In this document: in pieces, positions 22,156 through 35,400 of the stretch
Position numbering within the stretch: the stretch's first letter is position 1
How the letters are laid out: each line of letters opens with the position of its first letter
Assembly: GCA_022497155.1 (NCBI GenBank)
Contig: MU385727.1
Coordinates: 1-64,000, forward strand
Direction of reading: 5' to 3'
DNA: 64,000 nucleotides
Origin: Whalleya microplaca
Lineage: Eukaryota; Ascomycota; Sordariomycetes; Xylariales; Xylariaceae
Notes under the pieces: model-generated
Seen by the model: only the letters and a program-made list of their open reading frames with translations
Databases searched by the model: none
What the model was told of the DNA's origin: nothing
Program-made: the position numbers and the translations under genes

Positions 22156-23050
22156 TCTTTTTTTATAAAGCTGATATTCCAACCGATATTTTAATCCGAA
22201 TTACGCCGTTATATACGGTTTTTATAAAGTTTATTATAATAACTAACGGGGCTAAATCGCCCGTAGGTTAAAGTTTCGGGGTTTTTTTTTTTATAAAGCT
22301 AACCGTTAGCCCGGGGCAAATATTTAGGTCTAAATCGCGTTAATCGCGATTAAAATCGATAGTTTAACGCTTTTTTTATAAGGCTAATAACTAAAGCCGA
22401 CGTTTTAATTAGCGGCATTACGAAATTAGGCTAATTAGCTATTAATTTTTTTATAAAGTTTTAATATACCGTTTATATTCCTTTAGCTAGCTTTTTTATA
22501 AGGCTTTAACTATTATATATATATATTCCGGCTTAAGGCTTTTATTAATATATTAAACGCCTTTAAGTAAATTATTCCTAACGTATATTTAAATAATACC
22601 GGAACTAGATCTTTTTTTATAAGGCTAAAACGCCGATATTAAAGTTTTTTAAACTAATATATATTTTATAAACTCGCTTTAAATATATAATTACTTTTTA
22701 TTTATTTTTACGTTATAATTCCTTTTTTATAAATTTAACAATTATTAAGTTTAGTTTTATATCTTTTTTTTATAAGATTTATTATTCGACTAATAGGCGT
22801 ATAAATTATATAACTTACTTTATTTTAAATTAGTTATTAAGAAAAATTTTCCCGCTTATATAAATATTTAACCCCGCCCGGAATTAAATATATATATATA
22901 TATATATATTATAAAGTTTTATTATTTATAGCTTTTATAGATTTTTATATATAACTAGTATTATATTTACTTTTTTATATATTTATACTTTATTTAATAA
23001 AAAAAAACATTATAGCTAATTTTACTCCCGGCACTTTTTTGTAAGGTAAT
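22156..23050 (+). repeat. Nine interspersed T-tract motifs in the leader of B
   Basis: A motif close to CTTTTTTTATAARG recurs at about 22156, 22282, 22370, 22445, 22491, 22611, 22721, 22762 and 23034, always on the same strand and about 40-270 bp apart, between the 5' LTR and gag. Several copies continue into GCTAATAACTAAAG-like sequence, so they are more than homopolymer runs. Confidence 0.6.
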
Positions 23051-24299
23051 AACTAAAGTACGGGCCTTAAGTTCCCGCAAAAAAACCCGAACGCGTTATT
23101 TAATTAATCGGCTCGGCTTTTAAGTTTATTTTCGGTTACTTACTTAAGTATTTTTTTATTTATGCCATTTATAAAATGATTATCCTAATATATACCGCTA
23201 TAATAGCGAGATATAACCCGATCGCGCGAGACCGATAATAAAAGCGAGGCATAATATTAAAAAATTAAAAATTAAATTAATATAAATACTTATATATTAT
23301 AAAACTTATAAAAAATAAAGCCTATAAATAAAAATAAAAATAAAAATAAAAAACGCGACCTTTCGTATATTTTTAGCGCGGAAACGTAAGGCATATAGTA
23401 AAAAAAAAATTAAGCAATAACTTTATTATATTATAATATTTAAAAAGCCTTACTAAAATAATATAATAGTAATAAAACAGTATTAATATATAAGTTACGG
23501 AAATAAATACGCGGTTTAATAATTAGTTTAATTAAATTAGCGGGCAATTAAATATAATACTCGCGGCTATTATAGCGAGCGATATAACGTTTATAACTAA
23601 TTTATATACGCGCTTTTATAGATTACGTGCCTTTAATTTCCCGCTAGCTAACCCCGTATAATAATTTCCTTTTTCTTATACCCTTTAACAGCAAGCACAG
23701 GAACTATATTTTTTAAATATATTATAGCCGGGTTAAAATTTTAAAGCTTATCTTTCATTTATATAAACTCCGTAATTTATTATGCTTTAAACTTTTTTTA
23801 CCCCGTAATAATTTTTATATTTTTAATAATTCCTATAGCCGGTTTTATTTGCTTAATTGTAACATTTTCCCTAGCTCTCGCGATTTAGCTACCTCTTAAG
23901 TATATACCGAAAATCCAGTTTATTACCGCATTTTAAAAAATCACCTAAAAGTTCCGGCAAGCCCGGAAGCCTTAGTAGTCTTAACGGCCCTAACGGAAGC
24001 GGTAAAAACTACTATCGCGGCTATAAAAAATATTTTTTTCGTTAGAATTATTTAGCAAAAGCGGGCGTTATAAACTAAAGCGTAAAAAAAATCGGTTATT
24101 TTAATCCCGATTAACATAACTTTAATAATTAAAATATAGTAGCGAATTAAAACGCTTTAATATTTACGGACGTATTTAATTTTTATAAACGGATATATTT
24201 ATTTCTCGGGAATAAAAAAACGCAGAAAAAATAACGCTAAATAAATTGCTATTTAACGCTTTAATAAACGTTATTATTATTTATAAATATATTTTAATA

Positions 24300-25700
24300 A
24301 ATAACCGAACTAATAAAAAATAATTAATAAAAGCTTTATAAATACAAACTAAAAAATAACTTATTTAAATTTATCGAATAATTTATATTACCCCCGGCAA
24401 AAGCTACTAAAAGATTTAATATATATTAGCTTTATTTAAAAGATATCGCGCGTAATAACGGAGTTATAATTTAATATATTTAAAAAAAAGTTACGTTATA
24501 TAAAAGCTATAAAAATCTTAGCTTTAAATAATATTAATTAATAAAGAATTATAATATAAATATAAAGTAATATAAATCTTCCCGTTAAATAATACTTATG
24601 TATATTAAACTTAATCGAAACTTTAGCCGATTATATATATTACGTTAATTAATAGCGCCCTATTTTTTTCGACGCCGTAATAAAGCGTTACTTAAATTTT
24701 ATTAAGCGAAAGTATAATTATAAAAATAAAAACTTCTAAAAGTAAAACAAACGGCAATCCGACCGTAAGTTATTTAAGCGTAATTATTTATTACGATACG
24801 ACAAATTACTTAAGCCTTAAAAAAATTTAAGCAAAAAAAATCTAAAAATAAAAGCAAATTTAAACGTAAGAAAAAATAACATAAGCGTTAAAAGGCCCGT
24901 AAATATAATAAAAACGGCAAAAAAAAGGCGTATAAAGTAAATATACTTAGCAAATATAAATAAATCCGATTTAAAAGATTTTAGCTCGGAAAATTAGTAC
25001 TAAATATTTTATGCGGATAATTTTAATATTTACTTAAAATCGATATCTTTATTAAATAAAAAGTCGGAATATAGATATTTTATATTTAATATAACTATTA
25101 AATGCGAGTATTATATATTTAAATTCTTTTTATAAAAATACAAAAAAATGTATACGCGCTATTACGCGTTATAGTTTACCGAATTATTAAATACTCCCTT
25201 TAATTTTCCTTCGTTTAAATATATATATAATTTCTATTATATAAAATACCTTTTTTATAATAAACTATTTATATATTTAAAGGATTATAAAAAGGTAAAA
25301 GCCACGAAATAGCGTAAGGAAGTAAAAAAAGCGAAATACGACATTCCGGAAAAACAAGTATACCTTACGGACATTAATTTATATAACAAGAAAAATAGTT
25401 ATTATAATATAGCTTTTTTAGCTAAAAATAAATTAAGTAATAAAAGAAATATCAATAATAAGGTTTTTTATAATTTTAACGGGTCCGATAGTAATAATAA
25501 TAATAATAATAAAGATATTTTTTATAAATCTAAAGAAAATTTCCTTTTTATAACATAAAGAAATAACCACGTTTTATTTAAGCTTATAATTACCGAACCT
25601 AAAAAATAAAAAGCGGCTAAAACGGAATTTCGCATAACTTTTTCCGGCAAAAACGTAAAAAATTTTTTATATTTACGATATATATATTTACGGGCGGAAT
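24300..25700 (+). pseudogene. Degenerate gag region of B
   Basis: No frame is open throughout. At 24830-24960 a plus-strand frame is rich in Lys and Arg, as in the nucleic-acid-binding tail of gag, and the same kind of stretch occurs on the coding strand of element C (47160-47400). Its place between leader and RT supports gag. The limits are approximate. Confidence 0.4.
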
Positions 25701-27099
25701 GCCGCACGCAACAAAAGAAATAAAAATACTTTATTTATTTTAACCTTAAAATAAGATAAACATTAATTACTGTTAAATTTTTAGAGATTTTAAACTATAT
25801 TATTAAATATTAAAAAAGTAAAATTAAAGGACTTAGTAAGGGAAAAATAAAATATACCCGGTACGCTATTTTTACTTTTTATTTATTTAAAATAACCGAA
25901 AAGAAATCCTATCGTTATCAAATTTATATATTATAATTAAATGTTAAACTAAAATATCAAATCCCGTATATTATTAATAAAACGACTTTTTCGATAAATA
26001 TTAAGGCATAATTTAATATAATAACCGAATTTTAAAAGTTAAAACGGTTCCGGATTTTAATATTTTATTTAATATTATATATAATATTAAATTATATAGC
26101 TATAAAATAATTTTATTCCGGAAGTTAACCTTTACTTTTAGTTAAATTATAATAGCGCTTTATTATTATATATTACTTTTTAAAAATCGAAATTTTAGTT
26201 CTACGTTAAATTATTACGCGGCTATAAATACAGTTATCGTATTTATAACCTTATATTCCGTAATATTAAAAAATATATTAAAAAATAACTTAAACATTTA
26301 AAAAAGTATTTAAATAAATTTAATAAGCGAATATATAAATAAAAAATACCTTTTAGCGTTTTAAAAAAACTGCTTAAAAATAATAGCTATCGTAAACTAT
26401 TTAGCGGCTATTTTAGCAGCCGATATAACTGGGATTAAAACTGTAGGCTTAAGTATTCCCACGGATTTTTAAGTATTAAATATATTTGTTATAAATAGCA
26501 AATTTATATTTACTTTTATAATAAAAGCGCTGGCTACCTATATAATATTCCCGGTAAATAAACGGAATATATTAAATATAATTTCGAATAAAAAACCCGA
26601 GCTAGCGGCACCGTTAAGCGCCTTTTTAATAAACACGGTATTTAACGTTATTAAATAAACTAATAAATTTATATAAAATAATTTCTAACTAAAAATTCTA
26701 AAAGTGCATTTATTATTAAAAATTAAAAAGCTATTTAACTTATTAAAAATCGTTACTAACGTAAGATATTACATTTTTAACAAAAATATTTAAGCTAGCG
26801 AAAAAAATCTTATATATTATTAATAAATTTTTTAAAATATAAATAAATTAAAGTATTATCGATATTCCGGAAAAAGATATAATAAAAATCCCTTTAATAA
26901 ACGGTTAATAAAATTACAAAATTAATAATCGGTTATATTTTTTAAGCTATAAAAATAAAAGTAACTTCGATAAAAGTTTTAATAAATTACATAAATAAGG
27001 ATATATAAAATAAGTCGAGAGATTTATATTTTTTATAGCCCCGGCTTTTTTTATTTATTATTATATTAAAAAAAGTAAAAAGCTTAATTTATAATCGAT

Positions 27100-29900
27100 T
27101 TGTAAGCTTTAAATAAAATAACTATACTTAATAATTATTTATTATTTTTATAAGCAGAAATTATAACTATATTATAACATAAAAAATAAATTATTATAAT
27201 AAATATTACCTTGTTTTTTTACTAGTTTAAAATATATCCGAAATATAAGGACCGGTTTATAATTATTAGCCTTAAAAAATTAAAGCAATCGATTATTATA
27301 TTTATAAAATTTCGTAATTTCTCGGTATATATTTAGCGATATATGAATAAACTTTTCTTAAAATATCGGCGTTTTTATCGTATATTTATAAATAATATTA
27401 TTATTTATTCCGACAAAAAAAAATATATACGTTATTTACGCTTAATTGTCGGTTTGTGTTAGTTTAAGCGGATATTTTTTTTACTAGCTAAATTCTTTTT
27501 CGGTTATTTTTCGATTAAACTATTAAAATTTTATATCGACGCTTTCGGTTTTATCAATATTAAAGAATATATAGCTATATTTCGCGATTTCGATTTATTT
27601 CGGCAATTAAAAGCCCTTAAGTAATATTTAAAAGCTAATAGGTTTTTTTATTTCTTTATACCTTATTATACCTGATTATCGGAGCTTTTATAAAAATATA
27701 AAACTATATTTTTAGCCGAAAGGCGAAAAAAAAGCTTTTAATAAAAAACTCGGGGAAACGTTTAACTTATATATATATAACCTTTTATAAGCTTATAAAA
27801 AACAAGGTATTATTTAATTCGGCATAAGACGTTATTTATCGCGAGATAATATTATATTATTATAACCCGGGAAAAATTTTATATATTTAAATTAACGGTT
27901 TAATTAAATAAAAATTCGGTATTTTATTTTTTATATTAAGGATAATTATATATGAAAATTAAGTATGATTATCTTAAGTATTAAAATCGAACTAATTATA
28001 TTTTTTAGCCGATATTTATTTTAAGCGGAAACTAAATATAAGCTATTTAAATTAAAAATAGCTTATTTTATTTAAACGGTTTGCCGGTTTTATATTATAG
28101 TTAAAACTTATAAATATTTAATAATAGTTTTTACCGATTATTCCGTAATTTAAAATATTATAGACTAAATATTTTTAGCGACGTTATTTATAAATCGCGC
28201 AAATTGTCGATTCATTAACGCGTTTATTTATTTTTTAATATAATTTTTAAGTCTATTATATTTTAAGACACTTTAATTTTATGCCAAATATATTTAGCCG
28301 CTTATATAATATAATTGATATTTATAATAAGGATAAAAAGTTATAACGTTTAAATAAAAAACCGATTTTAAATTAGATTTAATTAGTAAACGAAACAGTA
28401 ATAACAAAGAATATATAAAAAAGATTTATTAATATATACATTAAAAATGGCAAATTTCGTAAAGTTTTCGAGAAGTTTCGGAAAAATAACAAAAACGTTA
28501 ACTCGTTTTTAAAGCCCGGCTATTTATTTGCGGTTATTAATAAACTAATTTATAACATAAACCGATAAGGCAAATATTGCCTATATATTTTATATAACTT
28601 AATCGGAAAATTCTTAACTATAATATATAATAATAATTATTATTAAAGTACGAAATATATATTAGCCGAGCTAAAAAATTACGCGATCGCTTATATAACT
28701 TATTAAATTAAAGCATATATTAAATATTATTTAACGTATAATTTCTGCCGAATTAATTACGATAAAGCAAAAAAAAATTATTAATTAATCCGACCGGAAG
28801 ATTTTTTACCGATATATATTATCGCTATAAAATTTATTATAAGACTATTTAAAGTCGTATTTAAAAATATATTATAATAATTAAACGGCATAAATAAGAA
28901 ATGTTATAATTCCTTAATAATAATTATTTATATAATTTTTAAATAAACGCTCTTAATTTTAAAAAATAAAAAATATACCGCCGAAAATTAAGGAACTACG
29001 TTAGTTAAATAATTACTACTTTCGGATTAAGGAATATTTAATAGTATTATTTCCGATTGCGATCGTAAATTTATCTTAGCTTTTAAAGTTAAATTATTAA
29101 TAACTATTATTTACTATTTATAAAACGATAAGCTTTTTAAATAAAAAAATTAAACGGTTGAAATAACTATTCGATATTACATTTTTATAAATCCCGAACT
29201 TAATTAAGTAAATCTTATACCCGTATTATAATAAAACCTTAATTATATATATTTTAATGTAATTAAATCTTCTATATATTAATAGTTATTTAAATTTAAA
29301 TTATTTAAATCTAATAACGCTTTAACTGCCGTAAATATAGACAAATATTAATATATTCGATTTTTTAAAAAACATTTCCGCAAAAATGTTAAATTATTTA
29401 TAAATCTCGCTATAGCCCGAGCTAAATATTTATATAATGCTAAATATAAGGCTATAAAATTTAATAAAAGCGATAAAATATATCTAAACTTATATAATAA
29501 GTATTATTTACCCGGTAAGCCTTTTAGAAAGTATTTATAATACTATTGCGTTACGGATTATAAAAAATTAAAAAACGTATAAGATATTTTACGTATAAAC
29601 TCGATTTCGGTAATAAAAATATCGGCATTTACCCTATTATTTTAGTAACTTATTTATTACTTAAATTTAATAGCGAAAACCCTTTTTATAAGCACGCGCC
29701 GCTTTTTAAACCCGTTAAAAACGAACAAAAAGATTTAGATTAAAAACAACGGAAATAGTTACGAAATCGAGATTATTATAAAATATATCTTAAACTATAA
29801 GCGGAATAAATTTAACTATTTAATAAAATAAAAAAAGTATAAATATAATAATAATAATAACTAGAAGTCGGAATAATAATTACGTAAATTACCGGAATTT
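27100..29900 (+). pseudogene. Degenerate pol of B (RT/RNase H/integrase)
   Basis: Reverse transcriptase is clear: a readable stretch includes R-Y-M-N-K-L-F, R-R-F-Y-R and then F-I-N-N-I-I-I-Y-S-D at 27385-27414, the Gypsy active-site box with both catalytic Asp codons changed to Asn. Downstream (27470-27750) the frame still resembles the RT thumb and connection region, with an IPYY element. Integrase is expected from 28.3 kb on but was not delimited. Stops are TAA/TAG/TGA at former Gln, Arg or Trp codons. Confidence 0.7.
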
Positions 29901-30710
29901 ATTACCGAATATTAAAAACGCTAAAAAAATATATAATAGTAAAATAAGCTAAGAATAAAGCGGGAATTAAAAATAAAAACGATAAAACTATATTTAAAAA
30001 AGCCCGCAGCCGGCCGTATAAAAAAGCGGTATTATATAAAGTAAACGTTTAAACTAATCTTAATTTAGTTTTTAATAAAATTATAATTAATAAGCGAGCT
30101 AAAAGTGACTCCCGTAAATCTTAAATTCTAGTTTTAAAGGGATTTATTAAAAGCAATAAAGTTTTTTTATCTTCCGGCATTTAATACAGGGCCTTACGGG
30201 CCCTTATTTCTTAAAGCTAGCTTAACTTAAATAAAATAATAACCTATATAATAACTAACAAATTTAATAAAAATATATTATTTATAAATAAGGCGCTAAT
30301 TAATAATAAATAGTTATGAAAATTATCGCCTTTTATATTTAAAAATATTATAAATAATATAACGACGTATTAAATAAAACTTTCTTTATATATAACCAGT
30401 ATAGTTGTTATAAATTAAAACGCGACTATTTAATTTAATACCGCGACCGTTTAATAAATGTAACATTTATTAAAGCGGTAGCTTTTTATTATATAATTAA
30501 AAAATTTATATAGGTATAACTAGTTTATATAAAATTAACCGATATATTAATAACTTGAAATATAAAGCTTTTTTAAACCGTACCGAAATAAAGCTCCGTT
30601 AAAAAGCCCTAGAAATAATACTTAAATCTTATTATTAATACTTAAATATATTTAATAAAGTAGAGTTTAACAAGTTGCCTATTTATCGACTTAAAATAAA
30701 TGATAAAATC

Positions 30711-32095
30711 CAGGGTTGTGATTAAGTCACTAATTAGTGACTTAAGTCATTAGATTTAATGACTTAAGTTAGTTAGGCCTGTGACTTAAGTCAAGCTAGT
30801 TAGTCAGCTATCTAACTAAGACTAGTGCAAGTTAGTCAGGTGACTGACTAAGACTAACTTGCTTAAGTTAGTTAGTCACTTAAAAATGACTAATGACTTA
30901 TTAAGAAATTACTTTTTTTAAAAAAAAAATTAAAAAAATTAAAAACCGCTTTGAATATTATATATTTTTTAATTTTAAATTAACTTATAGTATTACTTTA
31001 TTAGTTTATAACTAATAAAGCTAAAATAGTAATTTTACTTATTAAAACAAGCTAATTAATTAGATATTGAAATGATTTAATTTAAAATTTTCCAATTCGT
31101 CGTTTAAGCACCTTTTTAAATAATTCGCTATAATAAATTAAATGTCTTTTTAACTATTATAGTTATTATTACTATTGTTTGATTTATTATAAGTATATCA
31201 TATAATATAATTATCAACGTTAAAATCGTTATAGCTTTACTTAAATATATAAAGTTATTTTAATATTAAAAACATTTAATTTAGAATTTTTTAATTCGTC
31301 CTTTAAGCATATTTCCTAATAATTAGCTATAATAAATTAGATATCTTTTTAAATATTATAGTTATTATAACCGTTTCTTAACTTATTATAAGCATATTAT
31401 ATAATATAAATATAATATAAGTTATATATAAATTATAATTATTATATTAATAACGGTGGAAATAAATAAGTTATAAAGTTAATTTTATTACGAATGCGAA
31501 TTAAAAATCTATAAAATAAATCATTATAAATAACGTTATATATTCGTTAATAAAATTCGTAAAATTATATAATTTACTTCATTAAGCTTTATATTATACT
31601 CGACATTATAATCAATTAAAACTATGTAAAAAAAGGTAATATTTAAAAGGATATTATAAATTTAAGTTATATTCATTTAAAACGCGAATTAAAAATTCCT
31701 AAAATAAATTATTATAAATAACGTTATAACTTCGTTAATAAAATATATAAAGTTATTAACTTTAATATAATATATTATATATTATTAAATATACTATTAT
31801 ACATTAACTTAATATTAATAACTGTTTATATTAAAAAGGTATATTAATATTACTAAAAGTTGAAGTTTTTTTAAAAAAAATTTAAAAATTTTAGCAAGTC
31901 ATTAATCATTTTTAAGTCACTAACTAACTAACTTGCAAATGACTTAAGTTAGTCAGTCACTTAATTAAAACTAGCCTAGTTAGTTAGCAGGCCTGACTAA
32001 AACTAGCTTAGTTAGTCATAACCTTTGACTAAGACTAGCAAGTTAGTTAGTGACTAAAAAATGACTAATGACTTTAGTCATATATTATAACCCTG
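30711..32095. mobile_element. Complete hAT-like MITE, 1385 bp
   Basis: The terminal inverted repeats are CAGGGTTGTGAT at the left and ATTATAACCCTG at the right (two C->T changes from perfect). The 8-bp target-site duplication is ATAAAATC (30703-30710) and ATAAAATT (32096-32103), differing by one C->T. CAGGG termini with 8-bp duplications are typical of hAT elements. Both subterminal regions are packed with TGACTTAAGT/TTAGTCAGT-type motifs in both orientations; such clusters bind hAT transposase. The interior contains ~190-bp direct repeat units (from about 31078 and 31268) and a second repeat pair (about 31497 and 31680). It has no transposase ORF. Confidence 0.9.
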
Positions 32096-32579
32096 ATAAA
32101 ATTTAATTAAAAAACCCCTAATAAATTAAAATATAGCCTTTTATATAAAATATTCTTAAAAAATAAAAATTTACCGTTAATATATTATAAATAACCTATG
32201 TAAAAGATTTATTACATTAAGCGCGGCTGTTTAAGCTGTCTTTAATTTTTTTATAGCTAAGCTTAATAACGGGACACGTTTTTACGTAAATTATTGAAAA
32301 TAAAATATTATTACATATAAAAACCGCTATTATTTATCTTTTATTAACAAAACTTTATTATATATTTTTAACACTAAAATATTTATTAAAATTAATATTT
32401 ATTAAGCGTTTTACTATATATTAATATACCTAAATGCCGAGGGATTAACGACTTTCCGTACTAAATATAAAATATATAAATATAAAGTTTTTTTTTTAGG
32501 CTAACTAACAGATTATTAACCTTTTAGAAATATATTAATAAAATATTTTCATAAAATATTTAAATAACTTTTATAATAT

Positions 32580-32886
32580 TGTAATGGGGCAGGGGATTAC
32601 GGGTATTAATAGCAGCTTAGGAGCCACTAAAAGCCCCCTGGAGCCACGTTACAGGGCATTCCACAGGATATCCACAGGGCATTCCACAGGGCACTCCACA
32701 GGGCAATTTACAGTGGATCACATACCTGTATTTAGCTGACCTTTTCCCTCACATCTCCTTTACTTTTTACCATAAATATCACCAGATAGTCAGATAGTTA
32801 TACACACACAGCTCTAGCAGTTAATATACACTCATTTTTAACTTAATATCTCACTTTCGCTTCACCCCGTCACCCTGTCCTAAGAC
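32580..32886. mobile_element. Solo LTR-like insertion (307 bp) within the RT of D
   Basis: A GC-richer block with intact CpA sits inside RIP-mutated RT. It starts TGTAATGGGG and ends CCTAAGAC(A). Flanks AATAT at 32575-32579 and 32887-32891 form a 5-bp duplication; the TGT...ACA reading would give 4 bp (ATAT). Removing the block plus one duplication rejoins the RT frame as F-Y-N-I-Y-I-N-N with the exact spacing of the FxxxYxDD motif. It contains a 12-bp tandem repeat and shares its end sequence, inverted, with 38430-38651. Confidence 0.85.
32651..32709 (+). repeat. 12-bp tandem repeat, five copies
   Basis: Units ACAGGGCATTCC, with variants ACAGGATATCC (11 bp), ACAGGGCACTCC and ACAGGGCAATTT, in direct succession inside the solo LTR. 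Confidence 0.9.
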
Positions 32887-35028
32887 AATATATATATTAA
32901 TAATATTTTAATTTTTTCCGAAAACGAGGCCGACTATATCGAATATATTAGTAAAATATTAGCCCGACTTTAGGCTATAAAATTATAAGCCGATTCATTT
33001 AAATATAAATTTTATATTTAATAAACTAAGTTCTTAGAATTTATTATATACACTAATAAAATTGTTTTAAATCTTAAGAAAATCCGAGCTATCGAGTTAT
33101 AAAAAACCTAAAAATATAAAAAATATATAATTGTTTTTAAGCTTTTATAACTTTTATCGGCGATTTATATAAAAATATAATAAAATAGCTAAACCGCTTA
33201 TAAATTTTACCCGAAAAAAAACTTTTAATTAAACCCGCAAATGTTAGTAAGCTTTTAATAACTTAAAATATCATTTAATATATACGCTTATATTCTGTTA
33301 TTTTTTATATAATTTAAAAACTAGACTTAAAACTAATGCTTTGAAAAATATAATTATAAAAATAATATTTTACTAACTTTTAGAAAATTCCGAATAATAC
33401 TTTATTATATATTATTCCGAAACTATATAAAAAGTTAAACTTAATTATAACATTTATAATAAAGAAATGTTAGTAATAATTTGCGTATTATAAAACTAAA
33501 AAACTAAATTAATTGGCTTATAAAACTCTCGTCCGTTTTTTATAGTAATTGATTACTACGCTTTAAAATATTTCGGTATTAAAAAACTTTTAAACGCTTG
33601 TTAAACCGGCTAAGCCGCACTAATAGTTTAATACTATTTTATTATTACTTATCGGCCAGATTAAAAAATATATTAGCAGATATTTTATTTAAGAAATTTA
33701 AGGATTTAAAAACGTAAAAAGCTAAATAAAAGACTTACTATATAATAACCTTATTTTAACCCGTTTTTTAACTTTCCGTAATACTTATTACAATCGATAT
33801 TATATTCTCTTATATCGATATAGCTATAATAAAAATATAAGGTAAAAAGGTAAGTATATTTGCATTAAATTAAAATATAAAGCTACTTTTTAATTCCGGC
33901 GTTAAATTAATAAATCTCTTTTTAAAAGCTAACGTTATATACCGTAACTTAAACATTTATAAGGAGTAAGTCCGGGCTACGCCCCCGTATTTTAATTTCT
34001 TATAGTTAAATAATTAGTATTATATATAAACCGCTTAATAGTTTTTAACTAAAATTAGCTACGTATTAAATTATTAATTAAAACTTACTCGCGACTTTTT
34101 ATAAATTACCCGGGCTAAGCAAAAACTAAATAACTAATAGCCGAATAATATTAATAACCGGAATAAACTTCCGATATAAATCGCTTTATTAATAACTATA
34201 AGTATTAATTATTTAAAATCTTTAGAAATAAAAAACCTGGTTTTTTAAAACTACTGCCGGTATTTTTATAAACTTAATAATATTTAATAATAAATTTTAA
34301 ATTTATGCCTATTAATAAAAAAAGCAGTAATAATTTATTAGTAATAATATACCGATTAAATAAATAATCTTAATATATTTTATATAATAAATCTGCTATA
34401 GTTAAAAACGCGGCAATGATATATTATTATAAACTTTTATAAAATTATAATTTATTTTAAATAATCGGTAGCAACTAAAAACCTTAATTTATTACGGATT
34501 TTATAAATAAGCTATCGAAAATTTTAAGTATTAAATAAAAGCTATTATCCGTAAAACATTTATAAACTATAAAATAAGCCGAAATTATAAACGCCTATAT
34601 TAATTAATAATTGCGACTTTTTATTAATTATTACTAAAATAATTAATCGAATATTATTTTTATAACTAACGTAATATAAGCTAGCTTACTTTATAAGTTT
34701 ATTAAATACTTACTTTATAAAGTAAAATATGGGTTTTTAATACCCCTACTGTTTAATTAAAAAAGATATAGTTAAAACTTAATAATTTTACCGTTATATA
34801 AGCGCTTTAATTATAAGAACGTATAAGTAACGACATAAATTTTAAAAAACTATTTAAACTTTATTCGAGAAATTATAACATAATTTTAAGCTTATATAAA
34901 TAAGCAGGCTAATTATTATCGAAAAAAAAACCTAACTTTAGTCCCGGTAATTAAATATATATTTTATTAAAAACGTCTTACAAGCTGGGATAAGCTAGGA
35001 CAGATCCTCCGTCCTTAAATAACTATCC

Positions 35029-35049
35029 TTTAAGACTGTTAGTCTTAAA
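35029..35049. other. Perfect 9-bp stem hairpin
   Basis: TTTAAGACT, loop GTT, AGTCTTAAA. It lies in a short stretch (34975-35105) that keeps more CpA and GC than the rest of element D. Function unknown. Confidence 0.5.
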
Positions 35050-35400
35050 TAAATCATTAATAATACACATCTTAACTATTACCTCATGGTCTACCATCAC
35101 ATATTCTTAAAAAAACCCGGTATTAATACCGATCGACCTAATAATAAATTCGATTACCTTATAATAAAAAACCACTATAAAATAAAAAAAATAATTAGAC
35201 ATTTTTATTAATTAAATTTCCTTAAAACCTAGAAAAAGTCCCGTATATTTTATATAAATCGTTTATAAAAATACCCTAATAATTTATTGTTTAAATAAAA
35301 TTAAAAAAACCTTGAAAGTAAAGCAATTAATTTTAATAAAAAATAAGAGATTAATTACGTTTTTTATTATATATATACCGTAAAAAATTATAATATTAAA

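Larger units (their letters stand above)
21924..30238 (+). mobile_element. Ty3/Gypsy retrotransposon B (RIP-degraded)
   Basis: The left LTR starts TAATACGGGG at 21924 (family consensus TGATACAGGG) and is about 170 bp. The right end is a fragment starting TAATACAGGG at 30182 and lost after about 55 bp. Both match, in reverse orientation, the LTRs of element C and the solo LTR at 8755. RT on the plus strand at 27385-27414, a Lys/Arg-rich gag tail around 24830-24960 and a total near 8.3 kb agree with element C. All frames are broken. Because the right LTR is truncated, no target-site duplication can be claimed. Confidence 0.75.
32300..34800 (+). pseudogene. Degenerate pol of D (RT/RNase H/integrase)
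   Basis: Before the solo LTR a frame reads like RT palm sequence (A-E-G-L-T-T-F-R-T-K-Y near 32430-32480). After it the active site continues as Y-I-N-N-I-L-I-F-S-E at 32893-32922, again with Asp->Asn. Next come T-K-F-L-E-F-I and, at about 33140-33215, F-Y-R-R-F-I...K-I-A-K-P-L-I-N-F-T-R-K, the conserved Gypsy RT/RNase H junction. At about 34590-34770 the frame resembles the C-terminal half of a fungal Gypsy integrase. Many stops and His/Asp losses make it non-functional. Confidence 0.8.
30239..35400 (+). mobile_element. Ty3/Gypsy relic D, interrupted by a MITE and a solo LTR
   Basis: A plus-strand Gypsy pol relic in three pieces: 30239-30710, 32096-32579 and 32887 to about 35400. Removing the MITE at 30711-32095 and the solo LTR at 32580-32886 with their duplications rejoins it. 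The pol motifs run in the expected order (RT, RNase H, integrase). Neither LTR was identified: the left end abuts the broken LTR of element B, and the right end fades out. Confidence 0.75.

Noticed and set aside
25522..25707. 61-codon minus-strand open frame
   Set aside because: Antisense within element B; no domain.
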